From Cardiocondyla obscurior (lineage: Eukaryota; Arthropoda; Insecta; Hymenoptera; Formicidae): a DNA stretch of 64,000 nucleotides. Of this stretch, positions 13,581-25,750 are shown in pieces. The DNA is taken from the NCBI RefSeq assembly GCF_019399895.1, contig NC_091881.1, positions 2,854,501 to 2,918,500 of the forward strand. The letters are read 5' to 3'. The translations under genes and the position numbers were made by a program. The number at the start of each line of letters is the position of its first letter. Position 1 is the first letter of the stretch. Under the pieces are notes generated by a model. That model made no database searches. It saw nothing but the letters and a program-made list of their open reading frames with translations, and was not told where the DNA came from.

Positions 13581-15461
13581 AGGTGCAAGGAGAAGCTAAA
13601 CACCCTGGCGATCTCGGTGATGAACACATGGCCGGGAGTGAAGCTGCGAGTGACGGAGGCCTGGGACGAGGAAGGCATGCACGCGACGGACTCCCTGCAT
13701 TACGAGGGACGAGCCGTCGACGTGACGACGAGCGATCGTGATCGCGCCAAGTACGGGATGCTGGCAAGGCTCGCGGTTGAGGCTGGCTTCGACTGGGTCT
13801 ACTACGAGTCCCGGTCGCACATACACTGCTCCGTAAAATCTGGTTAGTAGCTCTCGTCGCCTTGGGACGCGAGATCAATTCGTAAGACTGCGCGCGAGAT
13901 GAAAATCGTCGCCAGATTTGCTTTGAACGAAACCGCGAGGGTACTTACGGTCGAATACGCGGGGCCGCGCGTGGATTTTAATTGCGGCCGTTCCCTCTGA
14001 TCCCCGCGTAAACGCCGAGTCAATAAAGATGATCGTGCGAGGTGTGTAAACTACCAAACGGTAGCTGTAACGATGCCGTTTAATGCAATAAAGATGCTGG
14101 AGTCGCGACGTGGTTGCGTTAATAACGTCGTTTAACGGAACGAAGATACTAAAGTCGCGGCTGTTCTTAAATCGCAAGTGACAAAGTAACGCCTCGGGCT
14201 GCACGCGGCATCTGTAATAGCAGCGTAAGATCCTTTAAGCACTGTGCATATTGTTATAATTCGACTAGGATCATTATACGTGAGGCGAGAAAAAAAAAAA
14301 AATCTGTTCCGCCAATATTTACCTTCGCGGGAGTAATCAATGACTCGCCTACGTTCCAGACCGCGATTTCGGTTTCGAATATCAAAATAAATGCCGCTAA
14401 ATCAAGGCGTGCCTGTCGGTCCGAATTAAAACCGAGCATGGAAAGTGGCGCGAAATCGATACGAGCTGACGTGAAGGGGAACGAAAAAAGGGAAACAATG
14501 AGAGGCAGGAGAGTTAAAATGTGCAACAAAAAGTGCGAATGTGATCCGATGAATTTAACGCTTCGGCAATTTTCACTGCAAATTTATATTAATTAATCGA
14601 GACGTAATTGTTCAACCAATAACGGCACTTACACCGTCTCGTCTTGTTAACATTTATATTAAAAATATATTTTTTTTTTTTAAATACTTTTACATTCAAT
14701 CTCTTGTATTATATTTTAAATATAATACTTTATAACGTTCTTTATAAATCTGTTTTTTATTTTCAGAAAAGTCTTCTGCGGGCAAATCTAGCGGCTGCTT
14801 TCCCGGGAAGAGTCTGGTGCGAACGGAGGACGGCGGCACGAAGAGGCTGGACGAGATACATCTCGGCGATCGTATCGCCGCTCTGGACTCTCGTGGCGAC
14901 GTTGTGTATAGCGAGGTGATCGCCTTCCTGGACCGTTCACCGTCCGAGAGGCGGCAGTTCATCAGTCTGAACACTAAGTCCGGCCGCGTGCTCACGTTAA
15001 CGCCGTCGCATCTTGTGCCCGTGGAAGGCCGGTCGACGGTGTTTGCCGTCAATGTGCAGCCCGGCGACAAGATCCTTGTCAGCGACACCGACGCGACGAG
15101 CGCGGCGAACGAGGTCGATAGTCGCCTGCGATGGGATACCGTCGTCGAAACGAAATTAGTTCTCGAGGAGGGAGTCTACGCTCCGCTCACGATGGAAGGC
15201 ACCCTCCTCGTAAATGACGTCGTCGCGTCTTGCTATGCCCTCGTCAACAGTCAATCGGTAGCGCACTACTCCTTCCTACCGCTGAGGGTTTGGCACAGGT
15301 TTACATCCTTCTTCCTGCAAAGGCGAAACGACCCGCGACTCTTTGAAACAAGCCGCATTAACGGAACAGAGCCAACGGAGCAAGAGGGTGTCTACTGGTA
15401 CGCGTCGATGCTGTATTGGCTGTCTTCCTACGTGCTGCCCTCGAATATGTTCTACAACTAG
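13581..15461 (+). CDS. hh: Hedgehog morphogen, exons 2 and 3 (5' partial)
   Basis: Secreted, lipid-modified morphogen that signals through Patched/Smoothened. Two exons join in phase: 13581-13842 (donor GTTAGT, phase 1) and 14767-15461. Exon 2 begins RCKEKLNTLAISVMN and holds the core of the signalling domain, including the zinc ligands His and Asp in SLHYEGRAVD and the His in HIHCSVK. Exon 3 opens with the autocleavage site Gly-Cys-Phe (SGCFPG), then the Hint autoprocessing domain with the Thr/His motif LTLTPSHLV and the catalytic-domain Cys in ASCYALVNSQ. It ends in the family-typical WYASMLYWLSSYVLP segment. The joined part is 318 residues and lacks only the exon 1 portion (signal peptide, palmitoylated Cys), which must lie before the window. 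No frameshift or missing key residue is seen. Confidence 0.96.
13843..14766 (+). other. hh: hh intron 2
   Basis: A GTTAGT donor and a TTTTCAG acceptor bound this 924-bp intron. It holds two 33-bp direct copies at 14075-14107 and 14127-14159 that match at 25 positions. Nothing else is recognised. Confidence 0.85.
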
Positions 15462-17181
15462 GACTCTCGATGAGAATAACGGACCTCGCGCTGTCGCGCG
15501 GAGTGTCGTCGGTGTTTTTAAGAACTCGCCCGGAACCCACGAAACTCTTAGTGTTGATTAATCATCAGGCTGTCGCCTTGTCTCGCATGACTTTCGTTTT
15601 TTTACGGACCGTCGTCGTGGATTCCGGTTGCACGCGAATCCTCATTGTGAGAAATGCGTGTATTTTAATACGTGGAACAAGAAGACGTCGTGTGCGAAAG
15701 ACACAAAGTTGGCCAGTGACCCGCCGGTGTTCACCGAATTATGTGTAGTATATTAAATCCGAGGACAGTAGAAAAGTAAAAAGAAATGAAAAACAGAGCT
15801 TTAGAGAGAATCAGGACTTTTCATCTTTATATTTTTAACGTACGTACACAATGGCATCGATATAAAAGTAGTTTTTTTTTTTTTTAACGCTGTTCGCGAA
15901 TCGTATGCATTTCATCTCAATATATTTGTTTCTGAGATGTCGAGGGGAATTTCACGGAGTGTGTAAGATAATTGCGATTGCTCTATCGCAATGTTGTTCC
16001 AAACGATCTTTTTGATGCATGCAGGCAGCAAGAGAACGATACTTATAATATTTAAATATATATTGTTGAAATCATAAATTAAAGGAATGAAGAGGAATCT
16101 TTGTTTTAAGTAGGATCGACAACGCATTTTCATAAAATAATAAAAGATTATTGTATATACGCTTTTTCGGTTTTTTTTTTCTTTTTTTTTCGTTTTCTTT
16201 CCCTTCTGGCGCAATAGGAAGGAAACGTAGCTTGCTTTTTTTTCTATTAGCATCGCTTGTATTTCGTATAATTTAATGTTATATATCCAAAAATGTAATT
16301 ATGGATTTATTTGATTAATTTGCACTTTTTTTCTTTCAGAATCAAATCATTGTAGACGTAGACTTTTAAAGGAAAAAATAAAAAAAAAGAAATGAAAGAA
16401 ACAAAGTGCAGAGGAATTACGCGTAAAAAAATGCGCCGAGCTATATATATATTTATTGTCACCATCGATCGTGGCAGTAACGATCAAGTATCGTGCTGTA
16501 TAATAATGTTAAATTGCATTGTTCTTGCAGTGTCATATTTTTAACAATAGTCAATTATAATCACCATGTTAAAAGTTAATTAATTATTTTAATAATATAA
16601 GAATTATTTTTTATATAAGAGACATAATTTAAATTATCATCAAAATATTATATATTATTATATATATATATTTCATGTATATTATATGATATTATAATTA
16701 TATATAATAATTATTTCAATTTTATTATTATTATTTGTATATTATAGCACACGAACAAATTATAAATTATGTATATATTCCCTTTCCAAAAATTTTAATT
16801 ACATTATTAACGAAAGCATATTACTGTGTTGTATTATTTTTATATAGCGAAGACAAACGTAATACTATTTTATACTGTAGATATATTTTATTACAAAAAA
16901 TTAATCCTTTTTTAAGGATTAATAATATTTTTCTTGTGTGCACTTTCCTCTCTAATTCTCTTTTTCTTTTTCTTTTGTAGGTTAATCAAGTATTCTGCAG
17001 AAGCAGCAACTTCATTTTGAAACCATACTAATAAATCGAAACAAAATGTAATTGACATCATAAATTTGTTTCTGACGTTTTCCTATTCTAAACAAGTCTG
17101 CGTTTAATGCCTTGAATTTTATGAGCCGTCTGATGAAAAAAAAAATTGTTGGGAACAACTATAATTTAATGATTAATCGTC
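15462..17181 (+). other. hh 3' UTR and AT-rich intergenic spacer
   Basis: No gene is visible. The first part is probably the hh 3' UTR. An AATAAA at 16377-16382 is one possible poly(A) signal, but others could be used. From about 16550 the DNA is strongly AT-rich, with TATA-like runs at 16650-16710. The next coding start is at 17182. Confidence 0.55.
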
Positions 17182-20100
17182 ATGACGGATAATAAGACAA
17201 TGGCCGGACTAGAAAACAAATTGGAAAGTGTAAGAGTAAAGAAATATTGATAAATAAATTTAACACTCTTTTTTTTTATATTTTTTTTTCTCTTTTCGCT
17301 CGATTTTTTGTGAATATTTAAAATAATAATTATGTAATGTACCTAAAATTTATTTCAAAATTATTTTATTCCAGCCCGGGATATTTCCGCATTTGCAAGA
17401 AATTGAAAAGAAGTTTTTCGATATTGTTGCGGATGGAAATGTCGCTGAAGCACGAACGTTTCTAGAATCACATCCGGGTTTCAATATAAACGTCATTAAT
17501 TTTCAAGTGAGTATATAAATTTGTACGTTTTACTATTTTAAATTAGCACAAAGTAGACCGAAGTACTCAGTAATACTTAACTTTTTCTATTTAAAATAAA
17601 TTCCATTGACTGCCTGAAACATTAAATTATACTATGACAGAATAAGTTTTGTAGAAATCACTTCTATTTTTTTTTTTTTTTTTTTTATCTGATTCGTTGG
17701 ACTACCCACGTTGTGCAAATGGCTTCAAACCAAACTCTTAAACAGCTCGTAAAGATTTCCGAATTTATCACCTTCGTCACTAGTTTCCTGTGACTAAACG
17801 ACACCGCCACTCATGTTAGAACTCGCCGAAAAGATGAAGCGTCAGAAAAAGATACGCTTTTCGCATTTTCGGTTTTCAGGTCAACTTTCTCAATCTTTTT
17901 TAAGACCAACGTTCTTAGTTCTGCTGCTTGGAAATTTATTTTTATTTTAATTTTATAACTCAAAAAAAGATTGAGAAAACGTAAGCTTTGAAGAAATTTA
18001 AAAGAACAAATTAACAATTAATTCATATCGTTTATTATAATAATACAAAAAAAGAAAAAAATTTAAAGAGCAGTCGCTGTGTAAAAAACTTTTGGTGAAC
18101 AAGTTTTAATATAATTGTGAATATTTATTTATTTATTTATTTTGCAATATAATAACCAATTGTTTTAAAGTTTTCTAGAAACTCGTGTAATTTACTCGGT
18201 ATAAAAGACGGCGGAACCGATACAGGAAGAAGGAGGGCAAAACGACGAGAAGGAAAGCGATACAGAGTCCAGTTATCTCAGATCTTCACCCTATAAAGGG
18301 ACACGCACCCCCCGTGGAATGTTTCCTTCATCCATTCGGTCGGCACCGGTAACCACCTCGGTGTGTCCTCGTCTCTCTTTCTCGCTGAGAGAGTTTCGGG
18401 CAGGCGACCAAATGCTCGTTTGACTTTGAGACCGAGATGCCGATGCGGCACGGAGAGAGACGGCACGCGATAGAGGAGAGGAGAGGCGGGCATGGAAAAG
18501 AAACGGAAGGTGGAACTTGATGGAAATAACGGAGAGAGAAAGAGAGAAGGAAGCTCAATGTTGGCCCGGTTGTATCTCCAGCTATATTTTACGCCGCCTT
18601 TTTACAAGACAATGGTTTCAGCCGAGACCTGATAAAAATTATTCAAATGACCGCTGTAAATTCCATATGGGAATTCCCTCGGCATCGGGAGCTTCTTCAC
18701 GATCTACTTTGCGTGCTTCGGTGCAATAATGCGTTAACAAACACCGCACGGCGTGCCAATTCGGCCCGGTACCTTCCAACGGGATTCTCCGGACCCTTCA
18801 GAGCCTCGGAATTGTCTCTGCGAAAGAAAAATTCGACACGCAAAATATGCGAAAAGCCCTTCTTGAAACTTTCCTTCATTCCACGCGCATTGTTTTATTG
18901 TTTTTTATTTACTATGCTGGACGAGCAACTCACCGTTATTTTGCTACGTGTGATTTATTACTGGTCAGTCTTGGCGTGGAAAAAAAAAAGAAAAAAAAAA
19001 TTCGCAAAAACAAAGGATAAACAAATATTTAACCAGGAATAAAATAGAATGAAATCTGGTCTGGTCACAGCAAGGGCCGACAGCTGTCCATAGCCACCAC
19101 AGAGCTAACAAGGGCTTTTTGCCGAACGTATATCACGGACGGTTATTGCCGTTAGGCGTGGATCTACATGGAAACTCCCAAAGGCCCGTCGGAAAGCCAA
19201 AATATCAGTGAATATTGTGACGTGTGTCAGGGACAACAATGGTACTGGCCTATTGTTGCAGCCCGCCTCTGTAAACGCACCGCAGATGGGCGACAAACGT
19301 CGTCGAGCCATTCTTCCTACAAAAAGGGACATGGCTGAGAAAAAGAATGGAGTCGATAGCCTTCTAAAAGTCGATCTCGTTGCGGAAAGAGATCAAGGGC
19401 TCGCGGCGAAAATTTCGGGAGGCTGCAGGATTTTGATCGCTCGCCCAACATGACGTGCCGCTTAGGAAGCTTGCTATTTCCGCGGCGGATCATTGTCTAT
19501 TATTGCCTATTACCGGGATAATGAAACCGGAACGGAGAAACCTGGCTCGAGATTCATCCCTTGTGTTCCGCTTAATTATTTTATTTTTATTTTTTTTCTC
19601 CGCTCGATTTATTCTGTATTTTGTGAACAAACGCAATTTTCTCACCAATTAACGAGGCATTATTAACGGAACATACTGTTTTCAGGGCAACAGCGTTCTG
19701 CACATTGCCGTTTACGAGAGGAACGAGCCGATGACCGAGTACCTGCTGTCCCATCCGGATATTGATCCAAGCGACACGCATCTACATGCGATTAGAGATA
19801 ACCAGCTGAGGATAGCCGTGATGATATTGGATAAGCTAAACGATATAATGTCGGGGCTAGAATACGTCGGCATTACTCACAGCCCGGATTTTCTGGACGA
19901 CACGACACCGCTCGCGCTCGCGGCGGAGTGTGGACATTTCGAAATCATCAATATGCTCAAACTCCGACGTCACGTTTTGCAGAGGCCGCATCCGCCTAGT
20001 TGTAACTGCAACGAGGTTTGTAGGTACGTTTTTTCGCTGCATGTCGAGCTGTTTTAAGCACGAGCTCGCAATTTACGATTGTGTTTTTTACGGGCTTCTA

Positions 20101-22916
20101 AAAAAATATTGCATTTAAACTCTACATTTACTCTCTTTTTTTTTTTTCTTTTTTTTTACTATTCTAGAGTGGAAAGGATAAAAGGAGACATCGTAAACAC
20201 GGAGAATATAAGACTGTTCATGTACAAGGCGATATCAAATCCTTCATACATTTGTCAGACTGAAGACGACCCGATCTTGAAAGCTTTCTTACTGTCGGCC
20301 GAGCTTGATAACGCAGCAGAGTTTGATAAAGAATTCTATCCGGCTTACAAAGCACTGTCTCATGTCAGTTGAAACTTATTTCTTATTTAATTTTGTCGGA
20401 TATGAATTATCTGTTAATCAACGAATTGTTTTTTACTAATAATATTTTGATAAAATCTGCGATGTGTCAAGACAATAATTATCACTCATGAAGATAATAA
20501 TAATGCGTCCAGTTTTACAATAAAGGAGGTGTCGCAGTTCGCTACAGATTTGATCGGGTGCGCACGTACTGCCGAAGAAGTGGAATGTGTCTTAAAACAA
20601 ACATCCGGCCTAGGACGTACCTCCAACTTTGTGTATCCGCGGCTTTTATTGGCTTTAGATTACAACCAAAAGAATTTCGTTGCACATCCAAACGTTCAAC
20701 AGGTAATCGATACCACGCATTCGTAGCCGGCGGCGCAAGTGCGCCCATTCAAATTCAACACGTAACTCTTACTCGGACCGTTTCAAAATTTATTAATTAA
20801 TTTATTAAAATATTGAAAATTTATCAAGCTCTACTAATTATTTTTTTTTTTTTTTTTTTTTTTTTTAGCTCGTTCAAAGCAAGTGGATTGGCAATTGGTA
20901 TGAATGGAAAGTAAAAAGTGTGTGGCTAAAGTGTTTAGCGGTGATTCTGCAGATCGTCTTGCTACCAATCATAGCACTCATCATATTGATTGCGCCGAAT
21001 TCGAAGCAAGCCAAATTTTATGAAACCCCAGTTAACAAATTTCTCTCTTCTGTAGCGAATTATCTAATATTTCTCGCATTCGTGTTTTTACAATCGTGTA
21101 GCAACAAAGTTGAACAGTTGCGCGGACCACCCAATACTGGTACACGTCTAATTACCTCTAATTAAAATTTTATCACGATCAGAAATATCTTTTATTACAA
21201 GTTTATTCATTATTTTTTAGGATACGAATGGATTCTTGGTATTTACACCATATCGTACGCAGTTGCGTTCATTCAACTTTGCATCGTAGACGGTCCAGTT
21301 AGATGCTTTAGATCGCGTAGGAATTGGTAAGATGCTGATTTATTTAATAAACATAATGCTGGATTAGTTATGTTATAAATTATACAATTTATTTAACAGA
21401 GTTAATTAATTCAACACAGGTACGATCTTGCTATGATCATATTGTTCATTCTGACGTTTCTATTTTGGATAGTTGCGGCATTAGACATTAGGATAAATGG
21501 TCAACGTGATCTAGAAAGGAAATACTGGCATCAGTATGATCCGACTCTGATAGCAGAAGGGATATTTTGCTTTGCGACAATCATGGCTTTTTTGAAATTA
21601 TTATTTATCTGCCAATTCGACTATAATTTAGGACCCTTACAACTTTCTTTAGTTAAAATGATCAGAGACGTTGTTCACTTCGCCACGATATTCGGCATCA
21701 TCGTTATCGCATTCACAGTTGGTAAGACACGTGGCGCATATTGTGTAACAAGTTGTTTCGAACCGTGAAATATTATTTAATACTTTATTTAATAAAACAT
21801 GCAGCATTTAATATCTCAAAGCTATTTTAGACTTAAAGTTATAGGGGATTAGCCTAAAGTTTCAACAGATTTTTCCGCACAATTTGATTTTAACGGACAT
21901 CTTTTTTCTTTAGCAGTTTAACAATTTATTAACTTGCGATATTTTTTCAGGATTATGCCATCTTTATCAATATTACGAGGGAATGATGCAAATCAACGAA
22001 GAGTCAAAGGTGACAACGGAACAGGAAGATTCTTTCGTGAATTTAAAATCTACTTTAAGGACTCTCTTCTGGGCTATTTTCTGCATGAGCCCTATGGAAA
22101 GCGCCGACGTGATAATTGAAAACCTTCCGGGCGAAAGGGAATCTGAGACGATAATTAACTATCACAGCTTCACCGAATTTGTCGGCTACTTTGCTTTCGC
22201 CAGTAAGTAATATTTAGCGATATTCACAAAATTACTTTGTTGATAAATCATTTTAATAACTTACTTCACACTTTTCAGGTTTTCAATTTATTTCCGTGAT
22301 AATTGTTTTGAACATGCTAATTGCATGTATGTCTAATACCTTCACTACAGTAACCGACAATGTTAACGTAGAATGGATTTTCGGTCGAACTGAAGTTAGT
22401 GGGTATTTAATATAAAAAAATATGATAAATAGAGTGCATGTGACGTTTAAAGTAACGAATTTCGATTTACTGATGACGCGTGATCTGTAATATTTCTTTT
22501 TTTTTTTTCAGGCTTACGTTGATGTCATGTTCACGACAACGCTTCCACCGCCATTCTGTGTTTTCTCAATCTTCTCGGGATTGCGACCGGTGATCGAGTA
22601 CTTAAAGGTACTGATAAATCCGCCACCAGGCAAACGGGCGCGATGGAACTTTAAAAATTGTTGCTACATAGTGAGTGTACTTCATTTATTCATAATTAAT
22701 AAATATGAGCAAAGTGTATATTGTGTATATTGTAATTTATCGCAGGAAGATCTGGAAGAAAAGAAGGATAATCAGTTCATGGAAATTATGGCACGGCTGG
22801 TGCAACGCTATCTTCGTCAGTGTGAAAAGAAAATCGAAAAAGATGACGTGCAAAAACTAAGACAAGAACTGAAAGAATTCAGTAACATTTTAAAAGATGC
22901 TCTTAGTCCGTCTTAA
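17182..22916 (+). CDS. TRPC-type cation channel, short form
   Basis: Tetrameric plasma-membrane calcium/cation channel subunit of the classical TRP (trp/trpl/trp-gamma) family. Twelve exons join in phase: 17182-17229, 17375-17506, 19686-20023, 20168-20363, 20526-20702, 20869-21139, 21221-21326, 21420-21721, 21951-22202, 22279-22394, 22512-22670, 22746-22916 (2268 nt, 755 aa). The N-terminus has ankyrin-like repeats (about residues 20-170), followed by the TRPC signature RPHPPSCNC (about 159-167). Six membrane segments span about 316-629, with a pore segment TLRTLFWAIFCM near 558-569. The TRP box reads EWIFGR (639-644) where EWKFAR is usual, and TLPPP follows at about 656-660. The acceptor at 20525 is weak; it was chosen because it restores alignment to the family. 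The C-tail stops about 95 residues past the TRP box, whereas fly TRP and TRPL carry several hundred more. Ortholog assignment within TRPC is not certain. Confidence 0.9.
17507..19685 (+). other. Second intron of the TRPC-type gene
   Basis: By far the largest intron of this gene (2.2 kb). It is AT-rich at both ends and more GC-rich from about 18180 to 19560. Short open frames occur there but show no domain and no matching splice phases. No nested gene is supported. Confidence 0.75.
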
Positions 22917-22920
22917 TAAA
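22915..22920 (+). other. Possible poly(A) signal overlapping the TRPC stop codon
   Basis: AATAAA begins at the second base of the TAA stop (22914-22916). If used, the 3' UTR would be extremely short. Downstream AT-rich DNA to 23600 offers other sites, including AATAAA at about 23588. Confidence 0.35.
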
Positions 22921-23385
22921 AAGTCGCATTTGAAACGCGCATTTCATTTAAATGTTATACGGAAACAATGCTGTGCATGGTTAGATTTTGTCTGATAATT
23001 TTATTTTTTATGCGTTTAGTACTTTGTTAGGTGCGGTTATACCGTTAAAAAAATAACAGATATTAGTTGTTAATAATAATACTATAGTTTTTTTTATATT
23101 TACAATATATATTTATTCATGTTTCTCGTACATTTTATATTTGTAACATATATAACGTCGCTTCTGGTAACTTTACTCAACCTATAAAAGATATCAGAAT
23201 TATTTGTACGTGATATATCAATATTTTTCCACGAAAAATATCTATATTAAAAATATTTTCTCGTGTAAAGTTTAAAAATATATATGAACATTATACATAA
23301 GTGTCATCGTGAATGCATGTCTTAACTTTAACGTTAACTTAACAAAGATATAACAAATTCTCAATGCCACTCATTTTAATTAGAA

Positions 23386-23391
23386 TTTATT
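23386..23391 (-). other. Mlx: Candidate Mlx poly(A) signal
   Basis: TTTATT on the plus strand reads AATAAA on the minus strand, about 250 bp past the Mlx stop. It is one plausible site in an AT-rich 3' region; other hexamers exist. Confidence 0.3.
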
Positions 23392-23641
23392 TCAATTTTA
23401 CATGTTTTAGTTTATCAAAAATTTATGAAACAAGTAAAGAAAAAGAAAAGAAATAGATGCTCTTAACTTTGTACCTAAATATAATAGATAACATGTTATA
23501 TCATGCACACCTACACGCACACGCCCATACAAACAAGCATACACACAATTCTTATATACTTACATAAATGTAAATATATAAGAATCTAATAAACTCTTCA
23601 GGACATTGTGCAGCGAGTATCTTTTTTAAAGATACATTGGA

Positions 23642-25339
23642 CTAGCTGATTTGACTGTTAGCTGTTAATTCTCGCAATACCGAGAGTACCACCTGACGTA
23701 AAGTCTAAAAAAAATAATAACACCATTTAATAAATTTCATACATTTTAGAACAATAGAGAATATATAAAATATAATTTTTTTTTACCTGAGGTTTACAGT
23801 GTTCTTCCAGCCAACTGAACACGCAGCCAGATAATTCGGTAAAATTAGCTACAGAAATATTAAACGTCTCGAAAAGGCGATTCATTATTGCCTCGAACTG
23901 CAACATAATACAAATCATAATTATAAATTAAATCATTATAATTGTAATAATTAAAAAAAAAAGAACACTATTTTTATTACCACTTGAAACTTCATCTCGT
24001 CTGAGATACGCATTTCTGCGTGTCCTGGCTGTGTCTGATGTGCTTTAACAATCTGTTCGTAATTCGCCTGCATAATGCGCAACGCGACTACTTCTTTTCT
24101 CAGTGCGTTACGTTCCTCTTCTTGCTTTTTCTTTTGTTGTAATAAAAACTGTATATAATCAATGGATTTTTGAAGAACTGTGGCCTTGGAAATTTTATAA
24201 CCGGAGGAATCTGTGTTCTGACAGGTTGGTACTAAATCCTGGAGCGAATCGTAACCCTTTTTGATAGCATCCCGCCTCTTCTGCTCAGCTTGTGTGTGAG
24301 CTTCTCTCCTACGCTCTTTGTAGCTTATAGTGGAATTTTTATTATCGCTATCTTCATCTTCTGAAATATATATTCTTTATTGGTAATCGATTATGTCGTA
24401 AAGTAAGTATCCAATAAGTTGCCGATAATTATTAAATGTAAAGCAGCTTTCTTTAATAAAAAATAAATAGCAAATAACGTGCATAAAAAACGCGTGATTT
24501 GTACTATCTATATTTTTAGAAAATATGTGCCTACCTGTATTATGAGCAGAAGAAGATGGGGTATTGACTGATCCTGTACTACTACAACGAGAAAAGGTGT
24601 ACTTCTCCGTAGGACTGGATGGCTCCAGTTTCATGTCGCTGTCCGACCCTACGTTACCGCTGCTACCACGCATCGTCAAGCCAGCTGCTTTAAGAGAACA
24701 ATCATACATAACATATTTAAATATATAATTATTATATATTTAATGCAATTTTAATTATTCTACATAATCTTTAATAATTTAGAGGCAGAATCATATGGAT
24801 GGAGAAAATCATAAAACCTAAATGTAGTACGAGTAAAAAAAACGGAGTCATCAGAAAAAAAAAGCTACGCAATGGGAGATAAAACCAGATAAACGTCAGA
24901 TGCGCTGCATGTAAATATCAAGCCACCAAAGCAATTATGTGATGGTGGGAGACGTTCCCCTTACCCCTCGCGCTTTAAAAGAGAAGCAAAAGCATAGCTG
25001 AGAAATGGTTATGCAACTGCACCGAGGGAGAACATTGGGATGCCTTCGAGGAGCATGGTGTCGAAATATTATAAAATCTAAGCGTTTATTCAATCACGTC
25101 GCGACTAATGATTGAAATCAGTATTCTACAGTTAGAATTACACGTTTTATTCTCCGACTAGAGTCATGAATCGTAGTCGCTGAGGTGCAGGTGCAGAACA
25201 GTGCAGGTATCCAGAAAATAAACATTCGGAGAATCAATGAGAGGAAAGTCGAGCACGAGGGGGGAAGGCTCTTGTGATCGTTTTATTCTTTTATGTACTC
25301 ACGGTTCTCGTATCCGTCTTTGTGCATAGGTTCTGCCAT
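23642..25339 (-). CDS. Mlx: Max-like protein X (bigmax) bHLH-leucine zipper factor
   Basis: Nuclear partner of Mondo/ChREBP that binds carbohydrate-response E-box elements and couples sugar levels to transcription. Five exons join in phase on the minus strand: 25339-25303, 24684-24535, 24360-23981, 23897-23787, 23704-23642 (741 nt, 246 aa). The basic region HTQAEQKRRDAIKKGY carries the His, Glu and Arg that read E-boxes. Helix-loop-helix (helix 2 around KISKATVLQKSIDYIQFL) and a zipper follow. The C-terminal dimerisation/cytoplasmic-retention region contains LSGCVFSWLEEHCKPQTLR, near identical to vertebrate MLX, which I judge decisive. Start choice: the ATG at 25339 gives MAEPMHKDGYEN and a good GTGAGT donor in phase with the next exon. 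Length fits the family. The gene converges on the TRPC gene. Confidence 0.94.
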
Positions 25340-25721
25340 GACTGATCTTGCGACACCGACTATCTCTCGCCAGAAAAAAAAAAGAAAAAAGAAAGGAAAA
25401 AGAAAAAAAAACAAGTCGCGCGAGGTTATGGAGCGAGGAACGATCGCAAACGCGGCGATTCGGGATGAACCTGGATTTGCATACGTGGCAGGAACGATGC
25501 GTAATGATCAAGGCACATGGGATTATATTCTACTTTTCGGTCACGCGCGATCACGACACCGCGAACGATTTCAGCGCATTTGTTACGCAGTATCCCCGCG
25601 TGGTCTCCACCATCTTCGATGGTGCCTTTTAACTACGTCACCTTACACCTTCTGCACTAGAGACTGAACAATGGGACGTTTGACTCTGCGTAACCTAACT
25701 TTCATCACTACCTCGATACGT

Positions 25722-25750
25722 TGGTGGCGGCTCGTAGCGGACTTCGCCGA
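25722..25750 (+). repeat. Dispersed copy related to the 60.2-kb hairpin repeat
   Basis: The core GGTGGCGGCTCGTAGCGG followed by ACTTC closely matches both arms of the inverted repeat at 60203-60242 and 60311-60350. Here only one arm is evident, followed by a poly-A run. It may be a fragment or a solo arm. Confidence 0.5.
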
